Positions 34,274 through 43,574 of a stretch of DNA of 64,000 nucleotides are shown in pieces; the first letter of the stretch is position 1, and each line of letters starts with the position of its first letter. Location: NCBI GenBank assembly GCA_012274445.1, contig JAAROD010000090.1:558001-622000 (forward strand), in the 5' to 3' direction. The notes beneath the pieces were generated by a model. The model saw nothing but the letters and a program-made list of their open reading frames with translations, had not been told where the DNA came from and made no database searches. The DNA comes from Sclerotiophoma versabilis. Taxonomy: Eukaryota; Ascomycota; Dothideomycetes; Pleosporales; Didymellaceae. A program made the position numbers and the translations under genes.

Positions 34274-35095
34274 ATGGACTTCTCGAACAATGCATTTCGG
34301 GCTCCTCCAAAGGTTTCTGAGGATACGATGTCACACGCAAATCTGGTCATGGCGTGTCAATGGGGGTGGTCTAGCACACCTGACTCAGAGCACGTGCAGC
34401 CTACCAATCCAACCGCGCCACAGTCCACATCAACCACGTCCTTCAACAACATTCGAAGCAAACGATTCGCACCATGTCAAGGCCGACTCTACCACCAGCT
34501 ATTGTGTTCTCATCGCATCAGGACTGATCTAGTTGAAGACTGTGGCAGCAATTGTGTTGAACCTTTTGGAAATTCCACAGGCACTGCGTTCGTCTGCAAC
34601 GAATGCATCCAGAAGGAAGCCATCGATGTTTGGGAACAGCGAAAGGCGCAGCATGGAGCCTCCTATCCACCTATCAACCAGATGTCGAAAGGGCAGTACG
34701 ACCTGTTCTTTGAAGAGCGCCGAACCCTCGAAGCTGAATTCGCGCGAGAGCACAAGCTCTACGAGTTGGAACTCAAGGCCAATATGCGACCCAGTAATAT
34801 CTGTTCCGCGCAAGAAGCAAGCAAAGAAGAGACAGAATTCGCGGCTGAACTAGACTCTCTATCGCTAGCAATGATGGCCTCCGGTGATGGAGCAGCTCAA
34901 TCCCATTTTACGCAAACTCGTGGTCGATCGAGCCTACCGAGCGACGCGTCCGAGCAGTTGCACTGGACCCTGAACTCGCTAGCGCTGGACCGCGGTGCGT
35001 GTGGTATCGAATACTCAACAACCCAATCATCGCATGGCGTGCCTTCCTTACGGCAGATAAATGAGGAAGAGCTATGGAGGAAGCCGAGGGAATGA
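34274..35095 (+). CDS. Conserved-looking hypothetical protein with Cys/His cluster
   Basis: Single exon, 273 residues, ATG at 34274 in an A-rich context. A middle segment (about residues 60-115) has a Cys/His series: PCQGRLYHQLLCSHRIRTD, DCGSNCVEP and FVCNECIQKEA, spacing that could bind zinc as a degenerate finger. It is followed by an amphipathic Glu/Arg/Lys-rich helix (FFEERRTLEAEFAREHKLYELELK), likely coiled coil, and a Ser-rich disordered end. There is no signal peptide or membrane helix. I do not recognise a named family. The single uninterrupted frame and the structured Cys pattern support a real gene. Confidence 0.65.
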   Translation: MDFSNNAFRAPPKVSEDTMSHANLVMACQWGWSSTPDSEHVQPTNPTAPQSTSTTSFNNIRSKRFAPCQGRLYHQLLCSHRIRTDLVEDCGSNCVEPFGNSTGTAFVCNECIQKEAIDVWEQRKAQHGASYPPINQMSKGQYDLFFEERRTLEAEFAREHKLYELELKANMRPSNICSAQEASKEETEFAAELDSLSLAMMASGDGAAQSHFTQTRGRSSLPSDASEQLHWTLNSLALDRGACGIEYSTTQSSHGVPSLRQINEEELWRKPRE

Positions 35096-35761
35096 GGGGA
35101 TGAGATTTAGGACCGATACGAAAACGTTCACTCGCCGTAAGACTGGTGTATGATCGAGTTTGCGATTGATGTTTGTAAGCGACATGCATGGATCTGGAGT
35201 TTAGCGGCATTTGCAGGTGTTGGATGCGTGGCAGTACGCAATTGAATCTCCACTTTAGGATATCTATTGTCAACCTTCACTTTGCACAACCATTTGGACT
35301 GATCGACTACCAAGCCTTGTCTTTGATATACGATTCTGTGGGTTTCTGAAGAGTCTTCACGTGAGCTTTGGAGCAGAGGAACGTGACTGTGGCCCTTTAC
35401 CTACTTAAAAGCCGACAAGACGACACGTGTTACAATTGCTTTTAGAAGCTTGGAAAAGTCAAAGAGTGCGACAAGTGGGGATTACGGACAGGGCTCAACA
35501 GGCCCCTCACGCGCAGCTTCAGGGTGCTCAGCCAATGCGAGCAACACCAAAGTTATGTATACCACCAGATTAGCGGCGCGAATCTGATTACCGGTAGGCA
35601 GCACCGTCGATCTGTCTGGGCACAGCATCTTATTGGTGCCTTGTGGTATGTGCTTATCGACTCGACAGTGGGGGTTGGACCCCTAAAGATACAAGAAGTG
35701 CACGCAGGTGTACGGTCAGGTGTTTTTCCTAACGAATTCTTGAGGCAGGGCCTTCGTGGCG
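35096..35761. other. Intergenic region
   Basis: Promoter region of the serine hydrolase gene. Small frames are unsupported. Nothing else is seen. Confidence 0.45.
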
Positions 35762-37651
35762 ATGGTCCGTTCTGTTCTCTGTGGTTTCGCACTCGCTATC
35801 TTGACAGGCTTCACAGGCGCGGGTTGCGTACCAGACATACCTGAAGAGCTGCTTCCTAACCTTAGGACTCTTGACAATCCAGCCGTACTCCAGGCATTCG
35901 AGGAGGTTGAAGAACTATTACGAAAACCGTACGACGGCAATGCCACTCGCGATGGGTTGAGTTTTGCAATTGTCCACGCGTCTTCGCCAATACCCATTTA
36001 TACCTTCCATGCTGGTCAACTAAAGTTCAACGAAACAGCCTCATATACCACCAATACTGGCAACAATGCTATTACCGAAGACTCCATTTTTCGCGTCGCT
36101 TCCGTAACTAAGAATTTCGCTACGGCCAGCGCTCTGATTCTATTGCGGCTGTCGAACCACGCAATCTCCCTGGATACCCCACTTCGGCAACTTTTACCGT
36201 CATTCCATTTGGTGCCGCAAGACTGGGCAGATGGTGGTAGTGAGATTACTCTGGGCATGTTGGCGAGTCATACAAGCGGCGTCACAAGAGAGAGCTTTAG
36301 CACGAATTTCAATCAGGTGCTGAGTACGGGAAAGGCTACCGCCGATTACATAGGAGACTTATGGGCAGGTCAGACTGTGGAGAGAGTAGTTGAGGAAACC
36401 GGAAGAACGGGTTTGATGTTTAGGCCTGGGGAAAGAGCAGCGTACTCCAATGCGGGTTTTGGGCTCCTTGGAGCGGCAGTAGCTTCATACCACAACGAGA
36501 TCACTGGTGAAAATCTGACCTGGAGTCAGCTTGCCACAAAGGAGCTACTGGAGCCTCTGAATATGACACACAGCTTCCTAGGCCCCATTCCTGACAGCCT
36601 TGTTCCCTCTGTGTCGGTGCCTGGAGGCGACAATTGGGTTGATTTGGTGGTTGGAGAAGGATACAATCCAGCAGCAGGCATGTGGGTAGGTAAGCACCTC
36701 AGATAGCTGGGGCTTTGTAGCGCTGACAGACTCTAGAGCTCAGCAACTGACCTAGCCAAATATATCTACGGCGTTTGGCTTCAACAGTCACCATCCCTTA
36801 TCTCACCTTTCGACCGGCGCCGTGCGCTAAAGCCATTCTACACTCTTCCAGACGGCGAGCAACAAGTTGGACCAGGCTGGGAGATCAACCTCCGCACGTA
36901 CAACACAAGCTCCAACGCAAGTGATTCCATAACCAAGACGTACAGTATCTACGGCAAGTCAGGGAGCGGCGGCGGCTGGCGGTCCTGGATCGACGTCGTG
37001 CCCAATCTTGGCTACGGGCTCGTAACACTGAGTCAAACAGCTGGGTTGGATGGTTACGAGACACTATATCCAGCAAGCATGTACGGTGACATACAAGACA
37101 TTCTGATCCCTGCGTTTGTGGAGGCACTCGCTGCGGAAGTGGAGAAGAAGTACGCTGGTACATATGGGGATGGTCGAGATACTGGCATCATTACAGATGT
37201 ATTGGGTGGCAACGGTACGAACTCGACGACATATGCTAGGCTCGAGGTTGAGGGCCAGGTATTGTACATGCGCGAGCTCGTGGTCAACGGTAGCAGCGTT
37301 CTGGAAGCCATTGACAGGTTGAGCTGGCTTGACAATAGCGCAGAGACACGGTACTTTTCAAGACCAGCAGGCGTTGTGCTGGAGCCTGCTGGTGGGTTGA
37401 GCGAGGCAGCAGAGTTTGGTAGTGGTGCGCAAGTATTCAGAATGACAGCTGCTGGAGAGGAACTGTGCGATTGGTATGACCACGACGGGTAAGCTTTTAA
37501 CTGGAGACATCATTCCCCATTGTTTTCGCTAACGACTCATAGGTATAAGGATCAGAACGGGTGGCCTTTGACCAAGGCCGTGCTTGTCGAAGCACAGAGT
37601 GGGATTGAGCTGCGGTATCCACCGTTTGACGTTGTAGTGACCAGATTATAG
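35762..37651 (+). CDS. Secreted serine hydrolase of the beta-lactamase/penicillin-binding fold
   Basis: Exons 35762-36685, 36737-37488 and 37543-37651, total 594 residues. The ATG at 35762 starts a signal peptide (VRSVLCGFALAILTGFTGAGC); six bases upstream the frame has only GTG. Class C-type catalytic motifs are present: SVTK (Ser114, Lys117), YSN (Tyr228-Asn230) and KSG (382-384, in YGKSGSGGGW). Such fungal proteins are usually esterases or peptidases of the LACTB/D-aminopeptidase group; some sit in secondary-metabolite clusters, but no other cluster gene is here. The C-terminal 190 residues (from GGNGTNSTTY) form a beta-rich extension typical of the fungal members. Several N-glycosylation sequons (NMT, NGT, NGS) support secretion. 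Substrate unknown. Confidence 0.9.
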
Positions 37652-37660
37652 AACGATCGA

Positions 37661-38690
37661 CTACAGGATTGCGTAAGACCCATCGGCCCCAAGCACTTCA
37701 CCTGTTGTCTTATCCTGCTCACCTCGTTGTCTCCATTGGCTTGCTTCTCGAGTTACCGACTGGCCTGCCTGCGAGTTCACTGTCAATATGTCAGCGAGAC
37801 CATCCTTAATCAGCGCCCATACTCTGTGGCGGGCCTTACCAGGCTGATTACGCTTTGCTAACTCGGCCTCAAGTAAGGGCTTCTGGAGCAGAGGAGTTAG
37901 GAGGATACAGCTATCTGGGCTTATCAGAGAACTATTCCTCGATAATATCGTCATATATAGACAGCGTATTCAGCCCGGCCCAAACGCATCCCTTGAAAAC
38001 CACCTCATCAACCAAGTCCATAAAGTTCTCTATCGTCGTCTTTGCGGACGGGTCTCCCGGCCGAAACTCGATGGATTTCGTCTGCTCAATAATATTCTCC
38101 ATGTGGCTCTTGATATTCCTGAAAGGTAGAAATGAGACAGCTAAAGCGGTTGTCTCATTGCTGAATAGAACACACTTGAGCTTGTTCAACGACTGATAGT
38201 CATAGAACAAAGCGCAGCTGGGCGTTTCGAGAAGATCATTTGTGATACTACGTTGCAGAGTCCTCAACTTGGCGAGCACGTCGGCATCGGCGGCACCCGT
38301 TTCTCTGCCTTGGCAGAATAGACGCGCTTGCAAGCCGTCTTTGAGTAGACCCTTGAGGTGTTGAGAGTGGATGATGTTGCCGGTCTCGTCCATGGAGCCT
38401 GAGTGAGGTAATTGACACAGTACGGTCCAGATGCTGACGGCATTCTGGACAGTGGTGTGAAGGTCTTGTGACCTGAGTCCGTTGTGCACGTGCATTGCGG
38501 TTATCTCACAGTGCTTGTTAGCCTCAGCGAGCTTCATCTTGGTCTCCAAGAGCTCTTTCCGCAAGTCATCGACCTCTTTTCGCAAGTCATCGACCTTTTT
38601 TCGCAAGTCATCGAGCTCTGCTTAAAGACTCGAGGTCATCGGCGTCGATTACAGAAACATGGTCGACAGGGTTATCTGCATGTCAGAGAC
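37661..38690 (-). pseudogene. Decayed coiled-coil gene, unknown family
   Basis: Three frames in order on the minus strand give one protein-like sequence. About 38690-38625 reads ADNPVDHVSVIDADDLESL. The next frame, 38614-37932, reads ELDDLRKKVDDLRKEV and on through LAEANKHCEITAMHVHNGL and IENFMDLVDEVVFKGCVW to a stop. A third frame, about 37900-37661, reads PLLEAELAKRNQPGKARH, RVWALIKDGLADIL and a TAG. The central frame has no ATG at its start and an in-frame TAA just upstream, and no splice sites rescue the frame changes, so it looks frameshifted at about 38621-38627 and near 37930. An N-terminal ATG next to the first block is also off by one base. I do not recognise the family. If an unseen intron solved it, it would be an intact gene. 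Confidence 0.5.
38560..38614. repeat. Three 21-bp tandem repeats inside the coiled-coil relic
   Basis: The 13-mer CGCAAGTCATCGA starts at 38560, 38581 and 38602, a strict 21-bp period. On the minus strand it encodes three copies of the heptad DDLRKxV, so the repeat expands the coiled coil by whole heptads. Confidence 0.9.
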
Positions 38691-39731
38691 GACGTGGTGG
38701 GTGCGCGTGGTGTGGTGGAAGGACGGTAGACAAAAGATGTTGGAGGTGGAATGTAGCAGAATAAAGTGAAGGCAGCAAATGGCGCAGCTGATGGCTGTGA
38801 GAGAGCGTTTAATGTGAGGCTCAGTCAACCTGCACGAACCTTATGTTGCTTTCGCGCTCAACTGTCTGTCTGGCGGTCCTTCAATCGGACTCTCTCCTTC
38901 CTATACCTGCAGCGATAAATATGTGTCATTATATTGTTCAATCTTGAAATAAGGACAAGATAATATGGCGATACCGGCGGCGTTATTTCATCTCCATTGG
39001 AGGCGCTCTTTCACCCTCACCTATACATAAGAAGCTTAACCCTACCACCACCCTGTCAATCGAAATCCAGCCGATTGATTTTGGCAGGGTGATACTACCC
39101 CAAGATGAAGTAGGGTTGTCAGCTAGCCGTGATTTCTTGAGGTGACAGCAATAAAAACAAGCATATATCATAAGGCCGCACTTTTACGGTTCATAGTTGT
39201 AAGCAGATTGCATAATTGTACGTCAGAAGAATGAAGTACCAGAGTGCCCCCCCCCCCCCCCCCCAAACGATTTCGTGCCCTTACTGACATGAGAAGAAAC
39301 CGCCACTACCTTGAAGGTACTCCAAAGCGCAAGCGCCCGCTCACATGAAAATGACGCTTCGATGCACTATTTCTGTGGAATTCACTCATGACATACACAA
39401 GGATTATCCATCGCCCGATCATCCACCAATCCCCTATGTCAATCCCATCTCGACGCAGGTTCTGTAGAATGGTTGTTGATGGCTCGTTTCCTATTGCGAC
39501 ATCATTCAGGTGGAAGTCGTGCGGATAGTACCCACCTCCAATACGCAGGCAACCGCACTCGCAAGACTGCCTGACTCACAGCATGGTATAACACTGTCTA
39601 GGCTGCTCGACGGCAGTATTGTGGTGAGTCCAAGCGGGGCCGACATTCCGGCTCAGAGACGCCAATCTTGCTTGCTCGTCCTCGTCCTTCGGTTCAAAGA
39701 AAATTGCGCCTTCAGGGAGCTCCTGCCACGG
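38691..39731. other. Gap between two decayed genes, with a C homopolymer
   Basis: Left part (about 38700-38960) looks like a 5' leader/promoter for the minus-strand coiled-coil relic. The rest has no recognisable frame. It contains the 18-bp C run listed separately. Confidence 0.4.
39247..39264. repeat. C18 homopolymer
   Basis: Eighteen uninterrupted C on the plus strand, by far the longest homopolymer in the window. Length is likely unstable between isolates and error-prone in sequencing. Confidence 0.95.
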
Positions 39732-40860
39732 CTACAAGGTTCGTGACCGTGTCTGGGACGGCGAATCCCACCGCATGATCGCGATGTTGTCATCGTTCAA
39801 GTACCATCTGGAGGGCGGCATGGTCAAATTCACGTTCTGCAGCGCCGTCTCGCCGCTGTCCCAGTCAGTGCCGACCTTGCTCTTGCTGTACTTTATATTC
39901 CATCAGCATCCTCGTAGCTCTTGATTTGACTGTCTAAGATCTTGGGCAGTGACGTGGATCCGGCTTTCATCGTGGAAGCGTCACCCCTAACTCCTGACAG
40001 CGTCGCAGCACACCCGGTCCGTACTTCGTGTCGTAGGTTGTTGGATCTTGACAAGGGCTGGGGTCAAGGTCAAATGGGAACTCCTCAATGTCGTCATCAG
40101 GCTCCGGCCTACGTGCCACAGCACCTCCACGCGCACACCAGTCGCCAAGGTGCGTCAAGACATCATTCAACCATCGCATGAGGGGCCAATGACCCTCTGA
40201 GCCCGAGGGTGAGATGAGCTTTCCATCTAAGAAAAGACTACGGACCTTTTAATGGTTGGTCGCTATGCCTTCCAGTAGGACTCTTGATTCTATCTCTTGT
40301 GCGAGCACCATCCTCAGCTCCTGTCTCGTGAGAGAACTTCTTCGCTCTCTGCGCTGCTTGTTCCTTCCCTCTTGTCAAGGTTCCAATTCTCTCGCCTAGT
40401 CTCTCATGTTCATCTCCCAGCTGTGATAATCGTATGTGGCAACCGGAGCCTTGTGGTCTTGACCGACCTCACCGTTGCTCGTGGCCTCGGTGGCTTGTTG
40501 TTGGAGGGTCCTCGGCGCAGTCTCGAAGATGTTGCATCGGAATTGAAGCTTGTTATAGCGGGACTGAAGGTTGTCATGACAAGACTGAAGGACGTCGTGC
40601 CGAGACTGAAGGTCCACGAGAGTGGACTGGAAACTGGCCTTCTCAAACTCAAGCTTTGTCAGAGCGGCCTCTAGGTTCTTGCAGACGGCCCACGCGATGG
40701 TCAAGCCTCGTTCCGGAACCATCTGGTTGTCCACAGCGGCTACCCAATCGGGGTGGTATCTTGGGTCGGGAGTTGGGAGAGTGGAGCCGCGCTTGAAGAC
40801 ATGATCTTCGTACCAGCTTTTCGGAATGCCTTGGTGTGCCATTGGCGTACATGATGTCAT
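39732..40860 (-). pseudogene. Decayed coiled-coil gene with three RIP-type stops
   Basis: The minus frame from about 40860 reads GIPKSWYEDHVFKRGSTLP, YHPDWVAAVDNQMVPERG, a coiled coil with the repeated unit LQSRHDVLQSCHDNLQSRY, and reaches TAG (40398-40396). The same frame goes on as protein-like sequence through TGA (40377-40375), RQELRMVLAQEIESRVLLEG, TAA (40251-40249), FLDGKLISPSGSEGHWPLM and RWLNDVLTHLGDWCARGG to TGA (39969-39967). Neighbouring frames then continue (TSLPKILDSQIKSYEDADG; SKVGTDWDSGETALQNVNL) to 39732. Each internal stop is one C-to-T step from CAG, CGA and CAA, the signature of RIP. The family is not recognised; the conserved-looking C-terminal part is distinctive. No intron explains the stops. 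Confidence 0.6.
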
Positions 40861-42200
40861 CGACGGTATTAATGCTGTGCTCCCATGACAGCTGCGAGTG
40901 TGCCATTGTCCTTGTATAGTATGACTGGTTTTGATGGTGTGGGTGCAGGTAGGTGTAAGAGATATGGTTGAAAGGCTAGGGTATGAGTGTTGAGGTTCTA
41001 ATCTAGCTATGTCTGCTTCGTCACAGGTAAAAGACGGTCAATCACCGGCGGCTCAGGTCTGCACCTCAATAGTGAGAGCGAATGAGCGGATGAGTGCACC
41101 AATCAAGCTACAGTAATGTTTACCAGCCGTCCATTTTTGATATGTATTCCCAGCTGCGCTGAAATGCGCTGGTATGAATGCTCAGCTAAAGGCTGAGCTA
41201 TTGTGTTTGGAGAATCTAATAAAGGGGTGAGAGTTAGTGATGTGTTCCATCAAAATTGCGGAAGCTGCGTGGGAACCTTACCAACGCTTTCAACAGTCTG
41301 TGGTACAGTACGGCTATTTATTTGCACCTACTCACCGTTATCATCGGCTCTCTAACAGTAGCCGTAAAGTATAGCTCCCTCCCCCCTCTCTCAGCAATAC
41401 TGTCGTACTACGGACAAGAGGGTTCCCATAATACGGCTACACTACGGCTTACTCGCTTAACATCACATCCTCGAAACGAAAAGCAAGCGGATTTCTCTAT
41501 TTACATAAGCAGGCTTGGGTTGCGTTTTACAAAAAGGATCTGTAGTCCTCTGGTCACTTTTCAGATTGTGTAAAGAGAATAGCCCTGACTTGACAGCCTC
41601 CCATACTGGACTCCTGGCATGATTATCCGGGTTCTTCCTTGACATGAGAGGCGAGGAGAAGGGGAGTATGCTTGATGTGTAGAGTCACAAGCAACACCCT
41701 TCCGTTAGCAGACCAAATCCGGTTTCCTGGTACTAACTCCTCTCGGTTCATCGTGATAATCGATGATGATTCTTTTCTGCTCTAGCAGAACCAAAGCGCC
41801 AATATTGCTGCACGTCGACAATGGTAGCAAACCTACATGCTCGTAATACTAACGCACAACGATGAGCATGTGCATGAGCCCGTCGGATCAATGTTGTCGA
41901 ACATCAGCGGCATCGATAGTTCTGAATCACGGATGGATCAGCAAACAAATATCGCGACGACGGGATATACTGCGAGCATGCCATAATGTATCGGCGATCA
42001 AGTGAATATTATGTGTGCAATGTTCTCGAGAGCGATGATGATGTTCATTCAGAGCGTCTCCGTTAGTGGCATCCATGGACAGCGCACGGGCCAACACCAA
42101 GACTCGCTTACCGGTAGCGCCTTCCCACTGCGAAATTCATACTGGGTGGAAAGTTGCACGTCGAGATCACGACCACTAACCACCAGCAAAGTCAATCGCC
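40861..42200. other. Intergenic region, with a TACGGCT motif cluster
   Basis: Right part is the promoter of the uL2 gene. At 41309-41449 the motif TACGGCT occurs at 41309, 41432 and 41443 and inverted at 41360, with a near match TACGGA at 41409. This could be a small decayed element or a binding-site cluster. No coding sequence is supported. Confidence 0.45.
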
Positions 42201-43193
42201 ATGGGTCGTGTCATCCGTAACCAGCGTAAGGGTCGCGGCTCTATCTTCACGGCCAACACCCGCCTGAACAAGGCCCCCGCCCAGTTCCGCACGCTCGACT
42301 ACGTACGTCCCCGAACCACGCAGCCGCTGCAAAAACGACACGAGCGAATGGCAGGGCTAACAGCAGGCAGTCTGAGCGCAATGGATACATCCGCGGTGTA
42401 GTCAAGGAGATTGTCCACGACAGCGGTCGTGGTGAGTACAGCGGCGCGCAACGGGCGAATTCGCTTTTCTGACGAGTTTTGCAGGCGCTCCTCTGGCCAA
42501 GGTCACCTTCCGCAACCCTTACAAGTTCAAGCACAACACCGAGACCTTCATTGCCAACGAGGGCATGTACACTGGCCAGGTCAGTGTCCCCGCAAAGTAC
42601 GAGAAGTGACGGGCTCGTATACTAACACAACCCAGTTCATCTACGCCGGAAAGCACGCCGCTCTTACCATCGGCAACATCCTGCCCCTCCACTCCGTCCC
42701 TGAGGGTACCGTCCTGACCAACGTCGAGGACAAGAACGGTGACCGTGGTGCGCTCGGCCGTACCTCTGGTAACTACGTTACCGTCATTGGCCACAACCCC
42801 GACGAGGGCAAGACCCGTGTCAAGCTCCCCTCTGGTGCCAAGAAGGTCCTTCCCAGCACCTGCCGTGGTATGGTCGGTATCGTCGCCGGTGGTGGTCGTA
42901 CAGACAAGCCCCTCCTTAAGGCCTCGCGTGCCAAGCACAAGGTGAGCATCCTGGACACTCTTCACGTCTGGGAAGTTGTTAACAATTCATAGTTCGCTGC
43001 CAAGCGCAACAGCTGGCCCAGGACTCGTGGTGTTGCCATGAACCCCGTTGATCACCCCCACGGTGGTGGTAACCACCAGCATATCGGAAAGGCCTCGACC
43101 ATCTCGCGCTACGCCGTTGCCGGTCAGAAGGCTGGTCTCATCGCCGCCAGGAGGACAGGTCTGCTCCGCGGTACCCAGAAGACCAAGGATTAA
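42201..43193 (+). CDS. RPL2: 60S ribosomal protein uL2 (L8/L2)
   Basis: Five exons: 42201-42302, 42371-42431, 42485-42579, 42636-42941 and 42993-43193, giving 254 residues, exactly the usual length. Landmarks are MGRVIRNQRKGRGSIF, DSGRGAPLAKVTFRNPYK, GNYVTVIGHNPDEGKTRVK, and GVAMNPVDHPHGGGNHQHIG; the last is the near-invariant loop whose His reaches toward the peptidyl transferase centre. The protein is an essential component of the large subunit core. Exon 2 is preceded by three successive AG dinucleotides (42363, 42366, 42370); only the third gives the conserved reading frame (SERNGYIRG). A high intron count near the 5' end is typical of fungal ribosomal protein genes. The minus frame 42519-42965 is a shadow. 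Confidence 0.98.
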
Positions 43194-43574
43194 ACGGTTT
43201 CTTGATACGGTGGCGTCGGTTATCTGGATCAATGACAATGATGCGCTCGGTTGTTCTCTCATACCACATACCAACATGCGGGCGGCTGGGCGTTATGATA
43301 CTTCTCCGGTCAGGCTTCTCAGAAGGTCTACATGCATGATAGGCTATAGGGAATGTGATACCGAAAAATGCATTAGGCTGTACTTTTGGCAATGTGAACG
43401 TTGGATCTTCATCTGCCGTTGAATTACTGCTCTTCTACACGTGTGTGATGCGGGTCGCTAACACTATTGTTCCAGCTCAGGCTAATCGCTTTAAACGTCC
43501 TCGACCGCTCCAAAGTATGAGTGCATGGTCTTGTCTTTCGAAACACATTCTCAGCCTTGGTGGTTGACAATAAC
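43194..43574. other. Intergenic region between convergent genes
   Basis: 3'-to-3' spacer between uL2 and APC4. No supported frame or repeat. Confidence 0.5.

Noticed and set aside
42519..42965. 149-codon minus frame across uL2
   Set aside because: Antisense shadow caused by the codon bias of the ribosomal protein gene.
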